From Gemmatimonadota bacterium (GTDB taxonomy: Bacteria > Latescibacterota > UBA2968 > UBA8231), in assembly GCA_018673255.1 (NCBI GenBank), contig JABHDC010000009.1, positions 1 to 63,659 of the forward strand: a stretch of DNA of 63,659 bases, written 5' to 3'. The translations under genes and the position numbers were made by a program. The notes beneath the pieces were generated by a model, which was not told the origin of the DNA, made no database searches, and saw nothing but the letters and a program-made list of their open reading frames with translations. This document shows positions 27,478-36,404 of the stretch, piece after piece. Numbering within the stretch: position 1 is the first letter of the stretch; the number at the start of each line of letters is the position of its first letter.

Positions 27478-30183
27478 CTAGGGTCCGAATTTTCTAATAC
27501 TGTGATTGGCCGGGTCGGCCACATAGATGTAGTGCTGGTCGTCGACGACCACACTGCCTCTGAGACCCGTCGCGCCGCCACGCAGATCAAAGGTGTCGCT
27601 CCCCCCAAGCCACGTGATATACTCGCGATCCTGAGTGAAGATCTGGATGCGCGCATTGCCGGCATCCAGCACATAGATCCGCCCGTCCGGACCGGGCGCC
27701 GCCGACAGGGGGAAGAGAAACTGACCCCGATCCGAGCCCGAGTTCCCACTGCCCAAGGAGCGACTCAGCGAGGGGGTGAAGGCCCAGAGTGGGTTGCCCG
27801 TGGCAGAATTGGACCCCAGGCGACCGACCAGTACCTGATGGACCTCGGGTAAGGTCATCGTCATCCATTCCTCGGATGCCCTACGGCCTTGCTGTTCCCA
27901 GACACGCAACTCCCCCGCCACGGCCTCCAGGGCCGGGAGGGCCTCAAGTGCTCCGTCCTCGCCCATACGGTAGGGCAGGTTGCCTGCCGTCATGATCAAC
28001 CCGTGCGTGGTGCTGGCGAGCCCGGCATAGACCTCGCCATTGCTCGTGGCAGACAACCACTTGCCCGGATGTCCAATCCGGGCCCGGACCTGGCCATCGG
28101 CCACATCCAGAACCAGCCGAACGGGCACGCCGGCCGGCAATTGCATGGGCTGCACGAAGGAGCCCGAGCCCCCCCCAAGCGCCGCACGTGACAGCAGGGT
28201 CACCGCCTGCGATTCAAAGTCCACACTCAGATCCAGGTAGTCTCGTACCACGCCGCCCAATCGAATGCCGGCTCTACTGCCCTGTGTCCCCAAGACAACA
28301 TCGGCCTCGACGTGCATGACCTGCCAGGTCGTGTCCTCGGCGGCCCCCAGCTGCTGATACGTCGATCCCGAGTGGAGGTATCCGTCTGTCCGGGAAGCCT
28401 GGGGTGAGAGATAGTCCCATGCCGAGTCGGCCTCATCGCCATCGAACTCATCCGTCATGAGCACCTGGCCGCTCTGCCCACCGGACAATCCAGTGGCAGT
28501 GACGCGATCGACGAGGGCGTGCACCCCACTCACCTGGATGCGCCCCGGCAGGGCATCGGGCAGCGGTGTCTCGTCATCGCCCTGCAGGGTTACGTATTGC
28601 CACTGCCACTGGCCACTCGAGTTGGCCTCCAGCAACTGATACTGGTCTGCCAGCAGCGCGCCCTGGATCTCATGGGCGTAGCGAATCCCGTAGCGCCGCC
28701 CGCCATCCGCAGTGATGGCCGATGCCACCGCAGTGGGCGTGAAGACCTCGTCGGGCGCCAACAGTATGGTCTGCTCTGCCAGCTGCTGGCCATCCAAGCT
28801 GAAGGTCAGCAGGCGTACCCGATCCGGCGAGATACCCAGCGCAATCAGCCAGCCATCCGGGTCCAGACTGAGCCGTACGTCCTCGTCGGTCTCCAGCGAC
28901 AGGGGCCAGGTGTCAACCAACAGGTGGAATCCGCCCCCCTGCTCTTCACTGACGACGCGCTCCTCCCTGGTCGTCTCGACTTCTACCTGATACTGATACT
29001 GGGTGTTGCCTACCAGACTCGAGTCGATCCAGCTGTCCATCGACTGGTCGGTGATGGTCGTCAGCTCTCGCCGGATTTCGTCCGGGCCATTGCGGATGCG
29101 GCGAACCACCCGGTAGGCGGCGAAACGGGGGCCCACATAGGGAGACCAGGAGAGACGCGCCGATGCCGTCGCCGAGCTGAACTCGGGTTGGCTGAGCATC
29201 ACTGGGACCAGTGACAGACGGGCCTTGATCTCTGTGCTGGCCAACGTGCGACCTGCCGCGTGCACGGTGAGCCCGTAGCTGTAGAGCACGTCAGCGAACA
29301 GGCTGGTGTCGACTGATGTGGTGTCTGCCACATCCGTGAACTCGGCCAGCAGGTCCTGAGATCCGGTGTCTGGATGCCGGCGCCACACCTGGTATTTCTC
29401 GAAGCCCGGCCCCGAATATGCCGTCCAGGTGAGCTCAGCAGTGCCCGCCAGACCATCCGTGTGGACAGCCAGCAGATCGCTGGGCTCGACCCCGTAGCTC
29501 ACTCGCCCGCTCGTATTGCTGAACCACTCTTCGCCGGCTGCCTCGACGACAATGCGGAAGAAGTAGGACAGGTCAGCCTCCAGACCGCCAATCCAGCGCA
29601 CCGTGTCTGCCGCCGCCGATACCTCGGCAAGGGGCTCAAACTCATCTTGATCGGCACTGCGCCGGTCGATGCGGTAGCCTCCGAAGCCGGCCCCGCGGTA
29701 CTGGCTCCAGCGCAGCTGTACAGCGCCCTCTTCGCTGCCGATCTCCCAATCCAGGAGGCTGACTGCGAGCACGGTGAAGCCCTCGACGCGCCGCTCCGGT
29801 GACGGTGCCTCGTAGCCGCCGTCGTTGAGTACAGAGACGCGATACAGATAGGCGGTGTTGGGAGCGACGAGTGTATCCAGGTAGGTATTGGAAGCGGCTG
29901 TGCTCAGGCGGCCCAGTGTGTCCACCTGACTCCGGCCCACCGCCCGACGCAGGACCCAGTACTCTGCAAAAGCCTCGCGACCCTCATAGGGTGACCAACT
30001 CAACGTCACGTAGCCGCGAGCCATGTCGAGGGTGGCGTCGACCTCGACGGCAGGGGTCAGATCCGGATCGAGGGGATTCTCTCTCGAGGCATCGTGACAG
30101 CCGGCTACCTGCAGAAGGACCAGGTACATCAGACAGAACGGGCTCATGCGGTGCAGTAGAGGAGCACACCACTTGCTGAACAC
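27478..30183 (-). CDS. FN3-repeat lipoprotein with LamG-like and NHL regions
   Basis: A 901-residue lipoprotein. The signal peptide has lipobox LQVAGC (Cys near residue 29), followed by ENPLDPD, a spacer frequent in FCB lipoproteins. Four fibronectin-III-like units occupy about residues 45-415, each with V-x-L-S/T-W and a Y-x-Y/F-x-V core. A beta-rich section follows, including a concanavalin/LamG-like piece (about 595-725, VEADVVLGTQGSRAGIRLGG). The C-terminus has NHL repeats (IYVLDAGNARIQIF; IYVADPANHSIRKF). The start is GTG, with a strong aggaggt four bases before it. It is probably a surface-exposed binding protein; its partner is unknown. Confidence 0.82.
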   Translation of the reverse strand: MFSKWCAPLLHRMSPFCLMYLVLLQVAGCHDASRENPLDPDLTPAVEVDATLDMARGYVTLSWSPYEGREAFAEYWVLRRAVGRSQVDTLGRLSTAASNTYLDTLVAPNTAYLYRVSVLNDGGYEAPSPERRVEGFTVLAVSLLDWEIGSEEGAVQLRWSQYRGAGFGGYRIDRRSADQDEFEPLAEVSAAADTVRWIGGLEADLSYFFRIVVEAAGEEWFSNTSGRVSYGVEPSDLLAVHTDGLAGTAELTWTAYSGPGFEKYQVWRRHPDTGSQDLLAEFTDVADTTSVDTSLFADVLYSYGLTVHAAGRTLASTEIKARLSLVPVMLSQPEFSSATASARLSWSPYVGPRFAAYRVVRRIRNGPDEIRRELTTITDQSMDSWIDSSLVGNTQYQYQVEVETTREERVVSEEQGGGFHLLVDTWPLSLETDEDVRLSLDPDGWLIALGISPDRVRLLTFSLDGQQLAEQTILLAPDEVFTPTAVASAITADGGRRYGIRYAHEIQGALLADQYQLLEANSSGQWQWQYVTLQGDDETPLPDALPGRIQVSGVHALVDRVTATGLSGGQSGQVLMTDEFDGDEADSAWDYLSPQASRTDGYLHSGSTYQQLGAAEDTTWQVMHVEADVVLGTQGSRAGIRLGGVVRDYLDLSVDFESQAVTLLSRAALGGGSGSFVQPMQLPAGVPVRLVLDVADGQVRARIGHPGKWLSATSNGEVYAGLASTTHGLIMTAGNLPYRMGEDGALEALPALEAVAGELRVWEQQGRRASEEWMTMTLPEVHQVLVGRLGSNSATGNPLWAFTPSLSRSLGSGNSGSDRGQFLFPLSAAPGPDGRIYVLDAGNARIQIFTQDREYITWLGGSDTFDLRGGATGLRGSVVVDDQHYIYVADPANHSIRKFGP

Positions 30184-30241
30184 TCACACCTCCTGGGTCG
30201 GGTCGAGGTTAGGCCGGTGCCGATAGTGACTACAAGGTGTC

Positions 30242-30260
30242 AGTATGTCGAGTCCGGTGT
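30242..30260 (+). repeat. Recurring intergenic motif, copy C (divergent)
   Basis: agtatgtcgagtccggtgt matches 13 of 19 positions of the copy at 45528-45546. The context gatagt-N4-acaagg upstream is shared with that copy. It lies between the divergent lipoprotein and CDGSH genes, where promoters are expected. Confidence 0.3.
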
Positions 30261-30457
30261 GCGTCTGGCAAACAGAATGTGATGGGTTTCGTCAGGAGGT
30301 GGCCGACGTGCTGGCATGGAATGGCGGGAATTGTGGCCAGCCGCTCCGGTCCACTGTGATGAGCCGTGCGTCCGCATTACCTTCTGCGACAGACATCCCA
30401 CCCAACTGAAGCGCCCTCACGAGGCGCCCCCTCGACCCTAGCCCAAGGACACGAACC

Positions 30458-31096
30458 GTGGCTGACGAAAATCCGACGATCGATGTGATGGAATCGGCTC
30501 CCTTCATCGTCAAGGGACTGAAGAATCTCTACGACGCTGACGGCAACACCATCGAGATGGAGAAAGAGGTCATCGCCCTGTGCCGCTGCGGTGCGTCGAA
30601 GAACAAGCCTTTCTGCGACGGCGCCCACAAAGAGATCGACTTCACCGGCGCCAACGAGGCGGGTGATGCGACGCCGACCCGAGAGTATGAGGGTGAAGAG
30701 CTGACGGTCGTCGACAACACCAATGTCTGCTGTCATGCCGGCGCATGCGTGCAGGGAGCAGAAGATGCCTTCTTCACCTGGGAGGGAGACGAGCGGGTCT
30801 CGACACCAGATGCGGCTTCGGCCCAACAGGTGATCGACACGATCCGCAAGTGTCCCTCTGGTTCGCTGGCGTACAAGCTCAAGGGCGAGTTGCAGGATCA
30901 GTACTTCTCAACGGCAGAGATTCAGATTCTGAAAGACGGCCCCATCGCCGTGCGCGGTGGCGTCGTGCTCAACAATCCCGATGGTGCGCAGCCGCCGACC
31001 AACTCTCACTACACCTTGTGTCGATGTGGGCACTCGAAGAACAAGCCTTATTGCGACGGCGCGCACTCTGACGCCGGATTCTCCGACGCCAGCTGA
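30458..31096 (+). CDS. Protein with two CDGSH domains flanking a divergent 4Fe-4S domain
   Basis: 212 residues carrying three predicted Fe-S sites. The first CDGSH motif has C42, C44, C53 and H57 (CRCGASKNKPFCDGAH) and the second has C188, C190, C199 and H203. The 3Cys-1His pattern binds a labile [2Fe-2S] cluster. Between them, residues 75-150 match the small divergent mono-cluster 4Fe-4S domain (VDNTNVCCHAGAC...IRKCPSGSL). The order CDGSH, Fer4-like, CDGSH suggests an electron carrier or redox sensor in the cytoplasm. GTG start, with aaggac upstream. It is followed by the long regulatory region of the Liv operon and probably forms its own transcript. Confidence 0.85.
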   Translation: MADENPTIDVMESAPFIVKGLKNLYDADGNTIEMEKEVIALCRCGASKNKPFCDGAHKEIDFTGANEAGDATPTREYEGEELTVVDNTNVCCHAGACVQGAEDAFFTWEGDERVSTPDAASAQQVIDTIRKCPSGSLAYKLKGELQDQYFSTAEIQILKDGPIAVRGGVVLNNPDGAQPPTNSHYTLCRCGHSKNKPYCDGAHSDAGFSDAS

Positions 31097-31146
31097 CAGG
31101 CTACACAAGGGCGCCACCTGAGGTTGTGCCCCGGGTAGAGATCTTC

Positions 31147-31183
31147 GGCCACAATGTGTCCACTTTGGGGACACATTGTGGCC
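31147..31183. promoter_or_regulatory. Perfect 15/7/15 palindrome, candidate sigma-54 activator site
   Basis: Arm ggccacaatgtgtcc (31147-31161) and arm ggacacattgtggcc (31169-31183) are perfect reverse complements with a 7-base spacer. The centre is about 200 bp upstream of the -24 element, the usual distance for an NtrC-family enhancer site. The alternative is a terminator for the CDGSH gene, but no T-run follows. Confidence 0.6.
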
Positions 31184-31260
31184 ACATTCATATCACATTC
31201 TCCAAGTTCTATATATACAGCATATTACGATGTTTTTCCAGTGCGAATTGTTTGCATTGA

Positions 31261-31305
31261 GTGGTAAATTCGTGGACACTCGCGGGCCACACGACGTTCT
31301 ACCAC
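31261..31305. promoter_or_regulatory. Imperfect dyad, possible second activator site
   Basis: Outer arms gtggta (31261-31266) and taccac (31300-31305) pair, as do inner cgtgg and ccac-a-cg. The left half contains gtggacac, sharing ggacac with the upstream palindrome. It is weaker than that palindrome and could be chance. Confidence 0.3.
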
Positions 31306-31366
31306 AACTTCCCTAACACGTTGTACATCAGTCACTTGGGGCGATTTCCCAGATCTCGCTGACGCC

Positions 31367-31382
31367 TGGCATGCGCCTTGCA
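31367..31382 (+). promoter_or_regulatory. Sigma-54 (-24/-12) promoter of the livH operon
   Basis: tggcatgcgccttgca matches the consensus TGGCACG-N4-TTGCA with one mismatch. The invariant GG (31368-31369) and GC (31380-31381) are separated by exactly 10 bases. Transcription would begin near 31393, about 40 bases before the livH start. The operon's last gene encodes a sigma-54 activator. Confidence 0.7.
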
Positions 31383-31432
31383 ATTGTCAAGGCGAGATAT
31401 GACCCCAGCTGTCCCTCCCGAGAGGCTGAGCA

Positions 31433-32317
31433 TTGGACACACTGATTCAGGCGACATTGAGCGGCATTGCGCTGGGCTGTGTATATGCCCTCGTCGCCCT
31501 GGGTTTTGTCCTCATCTACAAGGCCACCGAGGTCGTGAACTTCGCCCAAGGCGAGCTCATGATGGTGGGCGCCTATATCTACTTCTCTCTGGTCACCATG
31601 GTTGGCATGCCCCCCCTGATGGCCTTCGCCGCAACGCTGGTGTTGTCCGGGCTGCTGGGCGCCGTCATCGAACGTCTGGTGCTGCACCCTCTCGTCGACG
31701 AACCGACCCTTACGCTGGTTATGGTGACGATCGGTCTGGCCACCGTGCTGCGGGCCCTCACCGGCATGATCTGGTCGCACGACACCCACGTCTTTCCCTC
31801 ACCGATTCCTGGTGGCGCGCTGAGGCTGGGTGAGATCGCCGTGCCCTGGGTGGACATGTGGACGGTGGCACTGACCGTCGTACTCGCCGGGCTGCTCTAC
31901 GTCTTCTTCCACTACACGCGTCTCGGTACGGCCATGCGCGCTGTTGCCCAGAATCGCTATGCCGCTCAACTCATGGGCATCAGTGTCGATCGCATCTTCA
32001 CGATGACCTGGGCCCTGGCCGCGGCGCTGGGTGCCATTGGCGGCATGCTGCTGGCGGACATCAGCTACCTGCACACCAACATGGGTTTCATCGGCCTGCG
32101 CGCCTTTCCCGCCGTCGTCCTGGGCGGCATGGAGAGTATTCCGGGCGCCCTGATCGGTGGAGTGGTCATCGGCGTCATCGAAAGCCTCGCCGGTGTCTAC
32201 ATCGACCCGATCCTCGGCAGTGGCACTCACACGATCGTGGCCTTCGTTATCCTGCTCGCCGTCCTGCTGCTGAAACCCTCGGGGCTGTTCGGGGCCACTC
32301 TGGATCGACGCGTATGA
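31433..32317 (+). CDS. livH: Branched-chain amino acid-type ABC transporter permease LivH
   Basis: A 294-residue inner-membrane permease with about eight hydrophobic segments. The opening GIALGCVYALVALGFVLIYKATEVVNFAQGELMMVGAY is characteristic of LivH, and FPAVVLGGMESIPGALIGG near residue 230 is the conserved cytoplasmic loop contacting the ATPase. It begins at TTG with gagagg upstream. It is the first gene of the operon and overlaps livM by ATGA. In this context the substrate may be an aromatic or other organic acid rather than an amino acid. Confidence 0.9.
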   Translation: MDTLIQATLSGIALGCVYALVALGFVLIYKATEVVNFAQGELMMVGAYIYFSLVTMVGMPPLMAFAATLVLSGLLGAVIERLVLHPLVDEPTLTLVMVTIGLATVLRALTGMIWSHDTHVFPSPIPGGALRLGEIAVPWVDMWTVALTVVLAGLLYVFFHYTRLGTAMRAVAQNRYAAQLMGISVDRIFTMTWALAAALGAIGGMLLADISYLHTNMGFIGLRAFPAVVLGGMESIPGALIGGVVIGVIESLAGVYIDPILGSGTHTIVAFVILLAVLLLKPSGLFGATLDRRV

Positions 32318-33357
32318 AGTACCGCGACCTGATCACCTCCTACGCCGAAGACCTGCAACTGTTCCGCACGCGCGTCAGCAAATTCTGGTTCGCCCTGTTG
32401 ATTGTCGGCCTGGCAGCCCTGCCGTGGATCGGCTCTGCGCTCGGTGGCAGCTATCTGCTTTATCTGATCAACATGGCCGTCATCGCCGTCATCGTCGCCC
32501 TGGGCATGAATCTGCTGCTGGGGTGTGCGGGACTCATCTCTCTCGGTCATGCCGCCTTTGTGGCGGTGGGTGCCTATACCGCCGCCGTCCTGGCCAACCA
32601 ACTCGACTTCCCCTTCTGGATGACGGTGACCCTGTCAGGCGCCGTGACCGGGCTGGTCGGGATCGTCGTCGGCCTGCCGGCGCTGCGCATCAAGGGACTC
32701 TATCTCGGTCTGGCGACCCTGGCCTTTCAGTTCATCGCTGACCATGTCATCGTTCATGCCGAATCGGTGACGGGGGGCCCCAACGGGCTGTCCGTACCCC
32801 CACCGGCACTGGGGGCCTTCGCCTTCGACACAGATCTGCGCTTCTTCTATATCGCCGCGCCCCTGGCCCTGTTGCTGGGTCTCGCCATGGCCAATCTGCA
32901 GCGTTCCCGCATCGGCCGCGCCCTCGTGGCGCTGCGCGACAGCGATGTGGCCGCCGAAGCCGTGGGCGTGAATCTGGCCCGCTACAAGACCCTCGCCTTC
33001 GGTGTCAGCGCCGCCTACGCCGGGATTGCCGGCAGCCTCCTGGCCCACTACCTGGGCTACATCGGCCCCGACCACTTCCACGTGATGCTGTCCATCGAAT
33101 ATGTCGTCATGATCATCGTCGGCGGCCCCGGTTCGATCCTGGGTGCCGTCCTGGGCGCCGTCTTCATCACGTCCCTGCCCGAGCTCACACGCTTTGGCCA
33201 GGAAGGCCTGCGTGAACTGTATCCGGCCCTCGTGTTGCCCGATCTCAGTGCCCTCGTCATGGGGTTGGTGCTGATCGGTTTCATCGCCTTCGAGCCCGAA
33301 GGTCTCGCCGGACGCTGGCGCAAGATTCGTGAATACTGGACCACCTGGCCCTTCTGA
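32314..33357 (+). CDS. livM: Branched-chain amino acid-type ABC transporter permease LivM
   Basis: A 347-residue inner-membrane protein paired with LivH. The conserved segments are NLLLGCAGLISLGHAAFVAVGAYTAAVL, LRIKGLYLGLATLAF and a C-terminal VGGPGSILGAVLGAV loop that contacts the ATPases. The N-terminus has a cytoplasmic tail of about 25 residues before the first membrane segment. The ATG at 32314 overlaps the livH stop by four bases, so translation is coupled. An upstream open frame reaching 31858 is only livH read in another frame. Confidence 0.9.
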   Translation: MKYRDLITSYAEDLQLFRTRVSKFWFALLIVGLAALPWIGSALGGSYLLYLINMAVIAVIVALGMNLLLGCAGLISLGHAAFVAVGAYTAAVLANQLDFPFWMTVTLSGAVTGLVGIVVGLPALRIKGLYLGLATLAFQFIADHVIVHAESVTGGPNGLSVPPPALGAFAFDTDLRFFYIAAPLALLLGLAMANLQRSRIGRALVALRDSDVAAEAVGVNLARYKTLAFGVSAAYAGIAGSLLAHYLGYIGPDHFHVMLSIEYVVMIIVGGPGSILGAVLGAVFITSLPELTRFGQEGLRELYPALVLPDLSALVMGLVLIGFIAFEPEGLAGRWRKIREYWTTWPF

Positions 33358-33365
33358 GGATATCG

Positions 33366-34397
33366 ATGACGACGACAGTTCACACGAGCCGAGAGACCTG
33401 GACCAAGGATGATCTGCGTCTGCACTACGATGCGATCCTCGAGGCCGGTCTGACCGCCGATCAGCTGGCGTATTTCAGACGACACGGCCGTTTTGGCGAT
33501 GACATCATCATGCAGTCCAGCAGTGGGTCCTCAGGTCAGCAGCCTCTGCTGCTTCCTCGCAGTCGGGAGGATGTCCTCGATATCCTCGCTCGTATGACAC
33601 GGCCCCATCGGCAGATGTGGGGTGCCCCCGACAGGATCGCCCTGCTTGGTGGGATCTCCCATGCGGAGGGAGCCCTCAAGCTCAAGATGGATGGCGCCGA
33701 GGTCCGCGCCTTCGAGCTGGCCCAGGTCGACGAACTCATCGCTTTTGCCCCCGACTATCTGAGTTGTTATCCCAGCATCGCCCGCGTCTTGATCGCCCGC
33801 CATGCCGGCAGCTTTGGGCAACTGAAGACGATCAAACTCGGCGGTGAGCGTGTGTTGCCCGCCGATGTCGATAAGATTTTCGCAGCCTTCCCCGACATCC
33901 TGATCACGGAGCAACTCGGGTCGACCGAACTGCCAGCCGTTGCCGTGGGTGCCTACTGCCAGGGCGAACGACGGAGACTGCAACTGCAGATCGATCGCTA
34001 CGACTTCCTCCTCACCGACACGCGACAGTGGCAGCCACTCATCGTCAGGGATCGCTTTCCTCGCCGACTGTTTCCCGTCGCACCGTTCTACGACTCGGGT
34101 GACGAAGTGAAAGTGGAGGGCGGTTACATCATCGAGGTCCGTCGACGGGACGATCCGGCCAATGTCTTCACCGACAATGTGAATGATCTGCTGCAGAATG
34201 GCTGCATCAATGTGCAGATCGATCAGGGCGTTCGTGTCGTGTACTTCGATGGCGCCTGCGCTGCCGTCACAGTCGAATTGCAGGGCCACGACTACCAGAT
34301 GGTTGCCGCGCCGCTGCACCGCCTGCCTCACTCCAACAAGCTGCCACTGCTGACCAGCTCCTTACAGGCCCGATCCACAGAAGACGGAGAATCTTGA
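33366..34397 (+). CDS. Short phenylacetate-CoA ligase (PaaK)-like adenylate-forming protein
   Basis: 343 residues, shorter than PaaK (about 430). It keeps the adenylation core motifs: phosphate-binding loop SSSGSSGQQP near residues 51-60, LGGERVLP (near 160), the LGSTELPA motif near 180 and YDSGDEV near 245. The N-terminal PaaK helices are largely missing. The C-terminal subdomain is small, with no obvious catalytic Lys. It may adenylate a carboxylate without completing CoA transfer, or may bind substrate. It lies between livM (8 bp) and livK (1-base overlap), implying work on the imported compound. Confidence 0.7.
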   Translation: MTTTVHTSRETWTKDDLRLHYDAILEAGLTADQLAYFRRHGRFGDDIIMQSSSGSSGQQPLLLPRSREDVLDILARMTRPHRQMWGAPDRIALLGGISHAEGALKLKMDGAEVRAFELAQVDELIAFAPDYLSCYPSIARVLIARHAGSFGQLKTIKLGGERVLPADVDKIFAAFPDILITEQLGSTELPAVAVGAYCQGERRRLQLQIDRYDFLLTDTRQWQPLIVRDRFPRRLFPVAPFYDSGDEVKVEGGYIIEVRRRDDPANVFTDNVNDLLQNGCINVQIDQGVRVVYFDGACAAVTVELQGHDYQMVAAPLHRLPHSNKLPLLTSSLQARSTEDGES

Positions 34398-35608
34398 TGC
34401 GACACCTGCTGATCCTGCTCGCGCTGCTGTTTGCTGTGTCTACTGCGCCGCCCGCCTGTGCCGACGACGTACCAGGTGTGACTGATGATCAGATTCTGAT
34501 TGGCATGACCGTCGACCTGACGGGGCCCCTGGCCTTCATCGGTCAACAGGGCAGTGCCGGTCTGCGCCTGTATCTGAATCACATCAACGAGCAAGGCGGC
34601 GTACACGGTCGCCGCATCGATCTGCGAGTGGAGGACGATGGCTACCAGCCGGCTCGTACGATCGCCGCCTTCCGCAAGCTGCTGGATCGTGATGGTGTCT
34701 TCTGCTTCGTCGGCAACCTCGGTTCGTCACAGACCATGGCGACCTTTCCCTTCGTCAAGCGCGCCCGCGTTCCCGTGCTGATGCCGATGAACTTCAACTC
34801 CGCCATGTCGACCCCCCACAAGCGGTATGTCTTCGGTCACGATCCTTCCTATCCGATCCAATCGTGGCTCATGGTGAAACACATCGTCGAGGTGGAGAAG
34901 GCGACCTCACCCCGTCTTGCCGTGCTGTATCAGGATGACGGTTATGGTCGCGATGGCCTCCAGGGTCTGCAGGAAGCAGCCGCCCACTATGGCATTCCTA
35001 TTGTCGCTGAAGAGGGCTACAAGAGCGGCACCGTCGACTTTGGTTCGCAGGTCCTCAACATGCGCAAGGCCGAACCAACCCATGTGATCTTCTGGTCCGT
35101 CTACCGCGAAGCGGCGGCGGTCATGAAGGAAGCGCGGCAGATCGGGTGGCAACCCCAGTTCATCGGTGGTGGGCCGGCCGGAGACGACAAGACGCTCGAA
35201 CTGGCCGGCGAGGCCGCATCCGGCTACCAGGCTCTGGGTATCATAGATCTCAGCAGTGACGATGAAGAGATGACGTTGTATCGGCAGCTGCTGGCCGCCG
35301 AATCACCTGGTCAGGAGCCCAACATCTATCACGCCATGTGTTATTCGGCGGGCCAGACGTTGGTCGAAGCCCTGCACCGGGCGGGCCAGGATCTGAGTCG
35401 CGAGAAACTCGTCGATGCCCTGGAAACCCTGCGCGAGTGGGACGGCACGCTCATGGCCCCCATCACCTACAGTCCCGGGATGCATGGCGGGCAGAGCACG
35501 GCGGCTTTCATGATGCGTGCCGATCTTGAGCGCGGACAGATGGTCCGCTCCTCCGATTGGGTCAGATACAATAGCCAGGACTACCTGGCACAGCAGGACC
35601 AGGACTGA
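34397..35608 (+). CDS. livK: Periplasmic substrate-binding protein LivK-like
   Basis: A 403-residue type I periplasmic binding protein. The signal peptide ends APPACA near residue 22. The mature protein begins DDVPGVTDDQILIGMTVDLTGPLAFIG, the usual opening of Liv and amide/urea-type binding proteins. GLRLYLNHINEQGGVHGRRI follows. In this family the ligand is held between two Rossmann-like lobes; LDTWT-type hinge details cannot be read here. The ATG overlaps the stop of the PaaK-like gene by one base (TGATG). It belongs to the Peripla_BP_6 group, which includes many aromatic-acid binders. Confidence 0.87.
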   Translation: MRHLLILLALLFAVSTAPPACADDVPGVTDDQILIGMTVDLTGPLAFIGQQGSAGLRLYLNHINEQGGVHGRRIDLRVEDDGYQPARTIAAFRKLLDRDGVFCFVGNLGSSQTMATFPFVKRARVPVLMPMNFNSAMSTPHKRYVFGHDPSYPIQSWLMVKHIVEVEKATSPRLAVLYQDDGYGRDGLQGLQEAAAHYGIPIVAEEGYKSGTVDFGSQVLNMRKAEPTHVIFWSVYREAAAVMKEARQIGWQPQFIGGGPAGDDKTLELAGEAASGYQALGIIDLSSDDEEMTLYRQLLAAESPGQEPNIYHAMCYSAGQTLVEALHRAGQDLSREKLVDALETLREWDGTLMAPITYSPGMHGGQSTAAFMMRADLERGQMVRSSDWVRYNSQDYLAQQDQD

Positions 35609-35618
35609 GACATCGGCT

Positions 35619-36404
35619 ATGGCCCTGCTCGAATTCGACCACGTCAGCGTCAGCTTTGACGGCATCCAGGCGTTACAGGATGTCAGTCTCGCCGTGGAAC
35701 CGGGACAACTGTTTGCCCTGGTCGGTCCCAATGGCGCCGGCAAGACGACGGTCTTCAACTGTCTGAGTCGTATCTGTCGCCAGGACAGTGGTCAGATCCG
35801 CTTCAAGGGTCATGACATCTCACATCTGGCACCGGATGCGGTAGCAGGCGTGGGCATTGGCCGGACTTTCCAGAATCTGGAGCTGTTCTCCGGCATGACA
35901 GCGCTGCAGAATATCCTGCTGGGTCGACATCTCACCACCCCCACGGGCCTGCTGGGATCTCTCCTTCTCACACCCAGCGTTCGTCGCGCCGAGATCGAAG
36001 CTCGAAGCGCTGCAGAGACGGTCATCGAACTGCTCGAACTGGAGGCGGTGCGGGATCTTGCCGTGGGCACCCTGCCCTACGGCATCCGCAAACGCATCGA
36101 ACTGGGCCGTGCACTGGCCCTGGAGCCTGACCTGCTGTTGTTGGATGAACCGGCGGCGGGCATGAATGTGGAAGAGACGGCCGAACTGGCCTGGTGGGTC
36201 CACGAGATCTGCAGTGGCCTCGGCATCGCCATTCTGCTCGTCGAGCATGACATGCACTTCGTCATGGATATCTCCGATCAGGTCTGTGTCCTGGACCACG
36301 GCGAGGTTGTGACCACGGGTCGACCTGATGACGTGCAACGGCACCCCGAGGTGATCGCCGCCTATCTCGGAACAGGAGTCGAGGATGCTGCTGCAACTCG
36401 ATAA
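35619..36404 (+). CDS. livG: ABC transporter ATP-binding protein LivG
   Basis: A 261-residue ATPase. Walker A is GPNGAGKT (near residues 34-41), the Q-loop region follows in RTFQNLELFSGMT, and Walker B is LLLLDEPAAGMN with the downstream switch His in VEHDMHFV. The signature region is replaced by a shortened TLPYGIRKRIELGRAL, typical of LivG rather than the canonical LSGGQ. The start is 10 bp after livK; the frame upstream of 35619 belongs to livK. Its 3' end overlaps livF by 20 bases. It energises transport through LivH/LivM. Confidence 0.9.
   Translation: MALLEFDHVSVSFDGIQALQDVSLAVEPGQLFALVGPNGAGKTTVFNCLSRICRQDSGQIRFKGHDISHLAPDAVAGVGIGRTFQNLELFSGMTALQNILLGRHLTTPTGLLGSLLLTPSVRRAEIEARSAAETVIELLELEAVRDLAVGTLPYGIRKRIELGRALALEPDLLLLDEPAAGMNVEETAELAWWVHEICSGLGIAILLVEHDMHFVMDISDQVCVLDHGEVVTTGRPDDVQRHPEVIAAYLGTGVEDAAATR

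Larger units (their letters stand above)
31097..31432. other. 336-bp regulatory region of the Liv/acyl-CoA ligase operon
   Basis: The region contains, in order, a perfect 15-bp inverted repeat (31147-31183), an AT-rich stretch unusual for this DNA (about 31186-31260), an imperfect dyad (31261-31305), a weak IHF-like sequence atcagtcacttg (31327-31338) and a sigma-54-type promoter (31367-31382). No convincing open reading frame lies in it. Confidence 0.7.
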
